DNA of 15,222 nucleotides from NCBI GenBank assembly GCA_902494855.1, contig CABUVC010000019.1:1-15222 (forward strand), read 5' to 3'. This document shows positions 6,729 to 13,033 of this stretch, piece by piece. The notes beneath the pieces were generated by a model that made no database searches, was not told the DNA's origin, and was given only the letters and a program-made list of their open reading frames with translations. The position numbers and the translations under genes are program-made. This stretch comes from an uncultured Collinsella sp. (GTDB lineage: Bacteria > Actinomycetota > Coriobacteriia > Coriobacteriales > Coriobacteriaceae). The stretch's first letter is position 1; each line of letters starts with the position of its first letter.

Positions 6729-6990
6729 CGACCCCTTTGCCGAGCCCGTTCAATCTCCTGCCAAAATATCTTCTGGACTGGAGACAAGGCATGAATGATA
6801 AGCCCCCACGGACAAGCTCGACCGCGACAAGCTCCACGCTTCGTCCGTCTGGGAGCCATCCAATCGCAAGCCATCTCGGCGGCTCGTCCTTCGGCTCGCG
6901 ACGAATGCACTCAGTAACCGCAAGCCAAGCGCTAAGCACCTGCTTTTCCGTCAGGTGCTTTTTAGCGTTGGGATGGATCTCAACATCCAT
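6700..6990 (-). CDS. Toxin of a toxin-antitoxin pair, apparently frameshifted near its C-terminus
   Basis: As it stands this frame encodes 96 residues and overlaps the antitoxin gene by 29 bases. The first 63 residues look like a small toxin with a BrnT-like or related fold (MDVEIHPNAKKHL, then PPRWLAIGWLPDGRSVELVA). After residue 63 the frame turns into an arginine/glycine-rich tail unlike the family. In the -1 frame, the sequence continues from the G tract at 6803-6807 as LIIHALSPVQKIFWQEIERA and stops at 6725, where TGA overlaps the antitoxin ATG as ATGA. One extra G would restore an 88-residue protein containing the family-like HA motif. It is therefore probably a 1-base deletion mutant, a slippage site or a sequence error. 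The ATG at 6990 has a strong GGAGGA ribosome site about seven bases upstream. Confidence 0.7.
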   Translation of the reverse strand: MDVEIHPNAKKHLTEKQVLSAWLAVTECIRREPKDEPPRWLAIGWLPDGRSVELVAVELVRGGLSFMPCLQSRRYFGRRLNGLGKGVDDGQDVYGR

Positions 6991-7015
6991 GCATCTTCTC
7001 CTCCATCTTACCCAA

Positions 7016-7045
7016 TTTCGTATGACGAAAGTCCGCTGTCGCCAA
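7016..7045 (-). promoter_or_regulatory. Candidate toxin-antitoxin promoter with overlapping operator palindrome
   Basis: On the minus strand TTGGCG (7040-7045), a 17-base spacer and TACGAA (7017-7022) form a moderate promoter. A perfect palindrome, TTTCGT-ATG-ACGAAA (7016-7030), covers the -10 region. This is where an autoregulating ribbon-helix-helix antitoxin would be expected to bind. It begins just after the DUF192 stop at 7049, and no terminator separates the two, so read-through from the pilus operon is also possible. Confidence 0.45.
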
Positions 7046-7048
7046 TTC

Positions 7049-7408
7049 TTAAGCCGGCACGCGTTGGAGAGCAGGGGTCGAAACAATGATTGAAGGACGC
7101 TCTAGTACGGCCCAGGCGCCGGGGCAGGAGCACATACGCCAGGGACGTACGTTTTCGTAGCATACGAGGACATAGCCACGTGCATCGATAAAGGCGATAT
7201 CGATGGGATAGGCCATAAAACACGTATGGACCGAAGAGCAGCGTGGAAATGCCATGACGAGCGGCAGACCGTTGGCGGCAACCGGACACCGTCCCAGCAT
7301 GCCGCGCAGGCGCACGGCAAACGACTCCGCCACCGCAAACTCGGCCGGCGTCCAGCCCAGCCTATTGAGTGCCCGCGCGTAGGCGATGTAGGACGAGACC
7401 GCGGTCAC
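7049..7408 (-). CDS. DUF192 domain protein at the end of the Tad operon
   Basis: The predicted protein has 119 residues. From residue 27 (AESFAVRLRGMLGR, then LVMAFPRCSSVHTCFMAYPIDIAFID at 50-75, then VLERP) it matches the compact DUF192 pattern, a small beta-rich domain of unknown function. I choose the GTG at 7408 because it overlaps the preceding stop as GTGA and follows a GGGGGTGG stretch; an ATG at 7429 in the same frame is the alternative. No signal peptide is visible with this start, although many DUF192 proteins are exported. Four cysteines (41, 57, 63, 83) plus two near 93-95 are unusual for such a short protein. Its coupling to the pilus genes suggests a role in the Tad apparatus, but the function is not known. 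Confidence 0.75.
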   Translation of the reverse strand: MTAVSSYIAYARALNRLGWTPAEFAVAESFAVRLRGMLGRCPVAANGLPLVMAFPRCSSVHTCFMAYPIDIAFIDARGYVLVCYENVRPWRMCSCPGAWAVLERPSIIVSTPALQRVPA

Positions 7409-7881
7409 ATGACCACCCCCGGACGCCATGGATCGACCGTCACCGCGCGCTCGTGCGACAACGTTGTCGGCGCCCCCAGCGGAACGCCAGCGATGCTGAG
7501 AGAAGTCGGCCACGGCTCATAGTGCATGGTGCAGGTGTAGGTCCTAAACGTACCGGATAGGGAGAGCAGGCCACCATCCGATGCCTCCGCGCCTTGCTCG
7601 CTCGACACTTCGATCTGCAAGTCATAGCCTTCCATGGCATTCAGAATTTGAGTCCGGACCGTCGCCGAGGCATCGACAGAGCTTTCGTCGCCCTCCCCGC
7701 TCGGCGCCACGGCGTGCGCCAACACGATGTCGGGCACCACGCGGTCGAAGCGCGCGACAGCGCTGGCATAGATCATGACGTTGTATACGATGAGTGCCAG
7801 CACCAGCAAAACGGGCGTAACCACTGCTATCTCCACCGTCGCTTGGGCGCGCTCCTCGCGCAGACGCATGCGGATACTCAT
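7405..7881 (-). CDS. TadE-like pseudopilin
   Basis: The 158-residue protein starts with a short charged leader (MSIRMRLREER), followed by AQATVEIAVVTPVLLVLALI, a TadE-type N-terminal hydrophobic helix, and then a roughly 115-residue soluble part. TadE-like proteins are minor pilins of Tad systems, cleaved by a prepilin peptidase just before the hydrophobic stretch; the AQATVE context matches the other pilin-like proteins of this operon and would put Glu at position 5 of the mature form. The ATG at 7881 overlaps the stop of the TadG-like gene as TAATG. The frame is open to 8025, but that extension is arginine/histidine-rich and lies inside the upstream gene. The gene ends in a GTGA overlap with the DUF192 gene. 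Confidence 0.8.
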   Translation of the reverse strand: MSIRMRLREERAQATVEIAVVTPVLLVLALIVYNVMIYASAVARFDRVVPDIVLAHAVAPSGEGDESSVDASATVRTQILNAMEGYDLQIEVSSEQGAEASDGGLLSLSGTFRTYTCTMHYEPWPTSLSIAGVPLGAPTTLSHERAVTVDPWRPGVVM

Positions 7882-10034
7882 TACGACCCACCGCCCAGAG
7901 CGCCAACCAGCGTGGCGACATCGACGGTGAGCGGGATGGAGCCGCCGCCGGGCAGAGGAATCTCCGCAAGCGTGAACACCGTACCGCTGATGGTGCGTTC
8001 GACTTGATATTCCAACGCCTCGCAAAGCGCCTTGGGATCGGTCACGCCCAACGGAATACTTCGCAGTTTATCTTGCGCTTGAGAGAGACCAGCAATGTCA
8101 GACCCCGGGCTCTTAATGACGTTGGCGGAATCAGTCAGCACCGGCTTTCGCAGGCGCAAGTCGCACGGTTCCAAACCCAGCGCCGCCACGGACGCCGAAA
8201 CGGTATCGCCGAGCCACGATGCGATGGAGCCCAACGCGCCGCTGCCCCCTCCTAGGCCTTTAATCATCTCGTCCATAAGTTCGTCGGCCGAACCTTGGAT
8301 ATCACCGTATCCTACGAGCAGCCGTCCCCAAACATCCATGACGCCGTCGAGTACGCCGGCAACGCCACCCGAGCGTTCCTTCAATGTCGAGAAAAATCGC
8401 GAAAGCACGTTGTTTTGCGCCGTCGCCTCATCGGGCGCCAGCACCGCGGCAGAGATGGCACCGCGATCGCCAAGCCTGACTGCCGTGTTAAACGAAGAGT
8501 TGAGCTCATCGGGGCTCGAGATGGCACCCGAAACCGCAAAGGCAACCACGCCGTTGCGACCGGGCGGAGCGATACGCGGACGCTCGCCCGAAAGCGCTTT
8601 AATGGCCTGGTCAAACGCATTGCTCGCACGGTCGGCCTCATCCTCGGTCTGACGCATGAGCTCAAGCTCTTTGTTCCGACATTTGACGTATTCCTCCAAG
8701 GCCTTTTTGAACTCGTCGAAGTGATATTCGAAGCCGTTTTCGATAGAGGTTGAAGGCGCCGCAACAGCACCAAGCGACAAAACGCCAAAATGGCATTTGC
8801 TGCATTTATCCTGTCCATCGTAATCGGCAACCGAAGCAAATCCGCTCGGCGTCCCTTTCTTATAGTTAGGGCAGGTCGTCCCGTAATGCAGATACGCCTT
8901 GTCATCGTTCACGCTCGTCGGCCACACCGCATCGGTATAGAGTTCCGTCGCCCGAACCTCATCAGAGTTGCGCGGCAGCAGCGGAATATAGGAGGAAACC
9001 CTGTCTCCGTTCTCGGTTATATGCGCCCGATCGACCTCCGCGCTCGCATAGGTATAAAACGCCTTACGCGCCGCAGACTCTGCCTTCATCTCGACACTCG
9101 AGCCGTGGGCCTTCTCATTTGTCAGACGCCAATGGTAGTAGTCCTTCGCGCGATCAAGGGCAACTTGGGGCTCCCACGTAACGCTCGATGAGTAATGCGG
9201 ATTTTGAACACCGGAGAGATCCGTTAGGCTTTTCGCACGCTCCCACATGCAAGAACAGCTGCCGACCGAGCCCTTGTCAGACCCACCACAATCCGCCAGC
9301 CAAGCACGCTCTTTAGCCTTCGCCGTGTCCTCAGAAGCCTTCCGCAGTTCCTCGGCCGCACGCTCTAAATCATCTGATGTGTCTTTAATGGTATCGGTCG
9401 AGATCTCTGATCCTTTGAGCGCAGCGAAGTCAGACTCGGATGTCCTGGGCACGGCAAGCGCCGTACCGGTATAGGTCACACTATCGGTATCCTGCGCCGA
9501 CACCGCCTGCGTGGCACGCGCGGCGATCAGATACGGCAGGGCCGTCTCGATTTTCTGTAAGCCTTCCGATGCGCTTTTGGCAAACTTGTTGCGCGTTTTA
9601 ATGATCTCAATCCCGGTGTCGACCATATTGCCGGCAACCGGCTCGGCACCCGGGATGAGGATGGCGACCAGGCCCGTCCCGATCGTGGCAAACCCCGCCA
9701 GCCCCAGACTCAAGATGCTCGCATCAACCACCGTGGCAGCCGTGTGATAGGACGACACTACGTTGGCACCCGCCAGCGCGCCGCTATCAGCCGCCACCTG
9801 GGTATCCCCGGCACGCGACATGCTCCATATCGCCGCGGTCGACGAAAACAACAATGTGAGCACCACTAGGATGACCACGGCAGAAGAAAGCGTGGTATAG
9901 GCGCCGTCTTCGATAAACAGATCGACACCGGCTCGACCCATAAAGCCGCCTCGCTTGCGATGGCAGCTCGGACGGTGCGTCAAAACGCGTCTAGACCAGA
10001 AACGCTTAATCCCATGCAGCAATCCACGAATCAT
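7881..10034 (-). CDS. TadG-like exported protein of the Tad pilus locus, with a CxxCH motif
   Basis: The 717-residue protein begins with a basic leader (residues 1-31) and a membrane segment (about 48-71), followed by AGDTQVAADSGALAGANVV (75-93), the hallmark of TadG-like and TadE/G N-termini. A second hydrophobic stretch lies at 104-129. The remainder is probably outside the membrane: a coiled-coil-prone helix (222-246), a cysteine cluster (C249, C260, C262), then TTCPNYKKG (386-394) and KCSKCHFG (410-417), which could form a metal or disulfide site, and a C-terminal domain ending in glycine-rich sequence. TadG proteins help assemble or anchor Flp pili. The ATG at 10034 follows GGAGGGAG and overlaps the preceding gene by 29 bases; Met32 at 9941 (after GAGGCGG) is an alternative. 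The central region is not recognised. Confidence 0.75.
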   Translation of the reverse strand: MIRGLLHGIKRFWSRRVLTHRPSCHRKRGGFMGRAGVDLFIEDGAYTTLSSAVVILVVLTLLFSSTAAIWSMSRAGDTQVAADSGALAGANVVSSYHTAATVVDASILSLGLAGFATIGTGLVAILIPGAEPVAGNMVDTGIEIIKTRNKFAKSASEGLQKIETALPYLIAARATQAVSAQDTDSVTYTGTALAVPRTSESDFAALKGSEISTDTIKDTSDDLERAAEELRKASEDTAKAKERAWLADCGGSDKGSVGSCSCMWERAKSLTDLSGVQNPHYSSSVTWEPQVALDRAKDYYHWRLTNEKAHGSSVEMKAESAARKAFYTYASAEVDRAHITENGDRVSSYIPLLPRNSDEVRATELYTDAVWPTSVNDDKAYLHYGTTCPNYKKGTPSGFASVADYDGQDKCSKCHFGVLSLGAVAAPSTSIENGFEYHFDEFKKALEEYVKCRNKELELMRQTEDEADRASNAFDQAIKALSGERPRIAPPGRNGVVAFAVSGAISSPDELNSSFNTAVRLGDRGAISAAVLAPDEATAQNNVLSRFFSTLKERSGGVAGVLDGVMDVWGRLLVGYGDIQGSADELMDEMIKGLGGGSGALGSIASWLGDTVSASVAALGLEPCDLRLRKPVLTDSANVIKSPGSDIAGLSQAQDKLRSIPLGVTDPKALCEALEYQVERTISGTVFTLAEIPLPGGGSIPLTVDVATLVGALGGGS

Positions 10035-10542
10035 AATCTCCCTCCAGCCATTCGGGACGCGATTGATACGAGACATCGACCTTGAGCTCAACGTAGCCGC
10101 CCTCGGCGGTACCACCCATAGCCTGCGCAAACGCACCGATCACAGGCAACGGCTTGACCTCGCCGGAAACGGACACGGACGAGACGCCACCCGCACCGGC
10201 CCGGCCAAGCTCGATATCCCACGACAACGGCCCGCCGGCATGAAAGATCGAAACGTTGGGCACTGCGGCAAGTCGGCGGCGGGCGAACTCCTTAAGATCG
10301 TCGTCCTCCGCCGTCGTCGTGGTCATGAGCCGCGCGGTCTCGGCGGCGGCAGACTCCATGACCGCGCGCGTATAGAGCAGGCACACCGGTTGCAGCGCGA
10401 GAAGGATGAGTGTCAGAAACGTCGGCAGCAAAAAAGCGGCCTCGACCGTAGACTGCGCCCGGTCCTCGCGCGCGGCATCAATACAACGCGATGTCCTTAG
10501 CGGCCGCAGCGGCGTCGATAACCGACGTCGAGGCAACGCCAT
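10006..10542 (-). CDS. TadE-like pseudopilin, start uncertain
   Basis: The core of this protein, EDRAQSTVEAAFLLPTFL followed by a hydrophobic run to LLY, is a TadE-type prepilin N-terminus; a soluble domain of about 120 residues follows, ending in YDSWIAAWD. The listed ATG at 10542 gives 178 residues and an arginine-rich leader, but overlaps the upstream gene by 65 bases and has only a weak ribosome site. The next possibility is an ATT at 10482 that overlaps the upstream TGA as ATTGA, with AGGA 11 bases before it, giving 158 residues. No ATG, GTG or TTG lies near that junction. Downstream it overlaps the TadG-like gene by 29 bases. It is probably a minor pilin cleaved at A-Q before STVE. Confidence 0.75.
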   Translation of the reverse strand: MALPRRRLSTPLRPLRTSRCIDAAREDRAQSTVEAAFLLPTFLTLILLALQPVCLLYTRAVMESAAAETARLMTTTTAEDDDLKEFARRRLAAVPNVSIFHAGGPLSWDIELGRAGAGGVSSVSVSGEVKPLPVIGAFAQAMGGTAEGGYVELKVDVSYQSRPEWLEGDYDSWIAAWD

Positions 10543-10696
10543 GGGATGCCGCCCGCTCAACCAGCGCCGCCAAGCGCCCATCGGTGCCGGCACGCCAAAG
10601 CCCCGCGATCGCCAGCACGATCGATAACAGCGCCACCGTGACGATGGCGTATTCGACCGTCGCCTGGGCAGATTCCTCACGCAGGACATCATGCAT
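10478..10696 (-). CDS. Small pilin-like (Flp/TadE-type) protein
   Basis: The 72-residue protein has a short leader (MHDVLREES), the processing-like motif AQATVEYAIV (10-19), a hydrophobic helix to about residue 33, and a 38-residue alanine-rich tail. It resembles Flp-class pilins and small TadE/F-like pseudopilins; the EY after TV is typical of Flp prepilins, while the longer alanine-rich tail differs from the true Flp gene upstream. The ATG at 10696 lies nine bases after GGAGG, which overlaps the end of the preceding gene. It is probably a minor pilin. The frame upstream of the ATG is not supported. Confidence 0.75.
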   Translation of the reverse strand: MHDVLREESAQATVEYAIVTVALLSIVLAIAGLWRAGTDGRLAALVERAASHGVASTSVIDAAAAAKDIALY

Positions 10697-10697
10697 T

Positions 10698-11261
10698 TCA
10701 CGATCCCTCCTTTGAGTCCGTTGCCTGCGGGCTCAGGCGCACGGCGCGCAGACGACACGAAGCATCGCCAGCATCCGCGGCAATTGTCACCATATCGACC
10801 CAGCCGCGTCCGTCGCGCACGATGGCGCCCCACACGTTTCCCTTGATGTCGAGATAGCCGCTCAGAGCAAGTTGCGCCGTGGGTACCTCGCGATAGGCAC
10901 GCAGCATATCCGCCGCCGCTTCGGTCATCGGTCGGTCCTCGGACCATGCAAGTCGGACCGCAATCGCGTTGCCCTCAGGCGAATCCGTCGCAGTGCCAGA
11001 CCGCTTGTCGAGCGTCCGCAGAAAGTTTTGCGCCGTGACAGCGACATCCGAATCGTCCGTATCTCGCATCTCATCTTTTTGAGACGCCACCGCCGAATCT
11101 GAGCCCAAATCGGAGGCGGTCCCAGGACGCTGCTGCCGCGCGGCGTTAAGCCCCCAAAGCACCGCCGCTATCGCCACGGTCAGGCAAGCAAACACCAGCA
11201 GCACCCCGACGGGGCGCTCGCCCTCTACAGGCTGTTGATGCCCTCGCTGATAGCGTTCCAT
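10698..11261 (-). CDS. Single-pass membrane protein of unknown family in the Tad operon
   Basis: I do not recognise this protein. It has 187 residues with one membrane segment at about 18-38 (GVLLVFACLTVAIAAVLWGL), then a polar linker rich in Ser, Thr, Asp and Gln, and a mixed alpha/beta C-terminal part from about residue 75 (AVTAQNFLRTL onwards) that should face outward. It lies between flp and the small pilin-like gene. The ATG at 11261 overlaps flp by 37 bases and has a weak ribosome site; a GTG at 11204, just at the membrane segment, is an alternative that avoids the overlap. The stop (10698-10700) ends two bases before the next ATG's ribosome site region. Its position suggests an accessory pilus-assembly protein. 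Confidence 0.7.
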   Translation of the reverse strand: MERYQRGHQQPVEGERPVGVLLVFACLTVAIAAVLWGLNAARQQRPGTASDLGSDSAVASQKDEMRDTDDSDVAVTAQNFLRTLDKRSGTATDSPEGNAIAVRLAWSEDRPMTEAAADMLRAYREVPTAQLALSGYLDIKGNVWGAIVRDGRGWVDMVTIAADAGDASCRLRAVRLSPQATDSKEGS

Positions 11262-11458
11262 AGATCTTGGACCTTGCCCTTAAATGCGACGATGGCGATA
11301 ATCGCGATCACCACGAGCACGCCGACCAAGATGGCATACTCGGTGGTACCCTGTGCGCTCTCCTCCTGCAATAGTTCCTTGGTGCGCTGACGAACATGTG
11401 CCGCCCGGCAAAACGCCCAGCCCTGGACCTTGCCAGCAGCGTCAGTCATCGTGTTCAT
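11225..11458 (-). CDS. flp: Flp family type IVb prepilin
   Basis: This is the main fibre subunit of the Tad pilus. The 77-residue prepilin has a 33-residue basic/acidic leader, then AQGTTEYAILVGVLVVIAII, a hydrophobic helix, and a short tail FKGKVQDLWNAISEGINSL typical of Flp pilins. The EY in the TTEY motif is the Flp hallmark; E is at position 5 of the mature protein if cleavage is between Ala and Gln, which differs from the G-cleavage motif of classic Flp proteins. The leader is longer than the usual 15-25 residues. The ATG at 11458 has a strong AGGGAGG ribosome site five bases upstream and lies 10 bases after the tadC stop. A second in-frame ATG follows at codon 4. Confidence 0.92.
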   Translation of the reverse strand: MNTMTDAAGKVQGWAFCRAAHVRQRTKELLQEESAQGTTEYAILVGVLVVIAIIAIVAFKGKVQDLWNAISEGINSL

Positions 11459-11468
11459 GTATTCCTCC

Positions 11469-12110
11469 CTACATCATCCCGCCTGCTCCCAGCAGCGGGC
11501 CCAATATGGACAGAAGCAACGCCGGCAAGATGAGCGTGCCGGTGGGAATCAGCAGCTTGACGGGCGCACGCTCGATCTCGCGCTCGACCGCGGCGCGATG
11601 AGCCGCACGGATCTCGCGACTTTGAGCAGCCAGTGTCTCGGCAAGTGGGGCACCCAAGGCGAGCGCCTGCCCCACCGTGATGGCAAAGGTCTCGAGCGCT
11701 CGCACGTCCAGGTCGCGCGCGGCGGCCAACAACTCGTCCTCACGCGTGCCCACGCCCACCTGCCACGCCATGCAGGCGCGCTCAAGGCGAAGAGCCAGCA
11801 CTGACCGGCGGTTGGCGCAGAAAATCTCAAGCGCCGCATCAAACGAAAGACCGGCCGAAAGACCCAAGCGCACAACATCGATCATCTCGGACACTTCGCC
11901 GAGCGACACTCGCGCCGGGCCGCCCGCTCCAACCGCGCCCTTCACTCGCGCGGTCAGAGCATCGACCGCCGAGCGACCCGCGGCAGCGACCAGCACCGCC
12001 TCGCGCTTGCAGGCCCCTGCGATCTTGCGTGCATCCGCCCGATCCAAACCCGTCGCGACAAATACACTCAGGGCGCACAGGCAAGCCGCAACTGCAACCG
12101 GGGCGTTCAT
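11469..12110 (-). CDS. tadC: TadC-type pilus platform protein (T2SSF domain)
   Basis: The 213-residue protein is a Tad inner-membrane platform component with a type II secretion F domain. It has an N-terminal membrane segment (about 4-21), a cytoplasmic helical domain (VRLGLSAGLSFDAAL at 80-94; ETFAITVGQALALGAPLAETL at 140-160) and a C-terminal hydrophobic hairpin from about 185 (KLLIPTGTLILPALLLSILG). It presumably pairs with TadB beneath the ATPase. The ATG at 12110 overlaps the tadB stop as ATGA. The frame is open to 12248, but that extension is cysteine/arginine-rich and lies inside tadB. TadC and TadB are homologous; I assign by order and size. Confidence 0.88.
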   Translation of the reverse strand: MNAPVAVAACLCALSVFVATGLDRADARKIAGACKREAVLVAAAGRSAVDALTARVKGAVGAGGPARVSLGEVSEMIDVVRLGLSAGLSFDAALEIFCANRRSVLALRLERACMAWQVGVGTREDELLAAARDLDVRALETFAITVGQALALGAPLAETLAAQSREIRAAHRAAVEREIERAPVKLLIPTGTLILPALLLSILGPLLGAGGMM

Positions 12111-13033
12111 AGCTCCACCCGCATAATGCGCCGGATAACCACCAGGGCAACGGCGTTGAGGGCAAGACCCAGCACCACAGCGCCCGCGCCGGCAGGCGTC
12201 GCAAGACCGCGACGAAAATCTGCCGAAAGCAGCGCCAACACCGCGCACATGCCCGCCGGCATCGCCGCGACCATATGCGCAGACATGCGAGCCTGCGACG
12301 TCTTAACATCCAGGCGGCGCTTGAGCTCAATGCGCCCCCCCACCATGCTCGACGCCTCGGACAGTAAGTCGGCAAGCGGAGCGCCGGTGCGCTGAGACAC
12401 CTTAAGCGCCAAGGTCACAAGCGAAAGACCGGGGGCGTCGATACGCACGAGCAAGTCATCGAGCGCGTCGGTCGCCGAGATGCCGCAATCGATCGCCGCC
12501 GCCACCCGCAAAAACTCGGTATGCACTGGCTCTTGCGCATGAGCGCCCACAAAGCGCATGCCCTGGGCCAGCGAATGTCCCGAGGCAAGCGACATGGAAA
12601 GTGCGGTAAACGCCTCGGGCATTGCCTCTTCTGCATCGTGTTGCTCGCGCCGGCTCTCAAAGCCATCCCGAGCGGCACCAACGGCAAACGGAGCAACAAG
12701 TCCCAAGGCAAATCCGAGGGGCGATAACGACACCATCGTTAGTAAAACGCAGCAGACACCGCTCGATAGCAGCAGAAACGCCAAACATCCCGAAGCATCC
12801 TCGATCACGAGGCCAAGGCGATGCGCCGGAGCCAGCGATGCCCACGAACGGGCGATCTTTTTCAGTAGATCGTTTTCCACCAGCTCACGCGGCAGCTTCT
12901 CTGCCACCGTCTCGAGCGCCTGACGTGCCAGCTCCGCCGGCGGTACCTGCGGCACACGAGGTTCCGCCCCGCACGCCGTCGCGACAGAAAGCCCTGCCAA
13001 GCCCCCTACGACGAGGGGCACAGCGATCTCCAT
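12107..13033 (-). CDS. tadB: TadB-type pilus platform protein (T2SSF domain)
   Basis: TadB forms the membrane platform of the Tad machine with TadC. The 308 residues show an N-terminal membrane segment (4-21), a helical linker (32-75), two hydrophobic segments (82-120), the T2SSF cytoplasmic helices (EAMPEAFTALSMSLASGHSL, 136-155; LALKVSQRTGAPLADLLSEA, 208-227) and C-terminal membrane segments (about 254-270 and 283-301). The ATG at 13033 has AGGAGG about seven bases upstream and overlaps the end of tadA by 28 bases. It ends in an ATGA overlap with tadC. No abnormality is visible. Confidence 0.9.
   Translation of the reverse strand: MEIAVPLVVGGLAGLSVATACGAEPRVPQVPPAELARQALETVAEKLPRELVENDLLKKIARSWASLAPAHRLGLVIEDASGCLAFLLLSSGVCCVLLTMVSLSPLGFALGLVAPFAVGAARDGFESRREQHDAEEAMPEAFTALSMSLASGHSLAQGMRFVGAHAQEPVHTEFLRVAAAIDCGISATDALDDLLVRIDAPGLSLVTLALKVSQRTGAPLADLLSEASSMVGGRIELKRRLDVKTSQARMSAHMVAAMPAGMCAVLALLSADFRRGLATPAGAGAVVLGLALNAVALVVIRRIMRVEL

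Noticed and set aside
8793..8804. CxxCH of the TadG-like protein as evidence for a cytochrome c
   Set aside because: A single motif with no cytochrome-like surroundings and no maturation genes nearby is not enough; metal or disulfide use is equally likely.
12111..12248. N-terminal extension of tadC
   Set aside because: It lies within tadB, is Cys/Arg-rich, and the ATGA overlap at 12107-12110 gives a better start.
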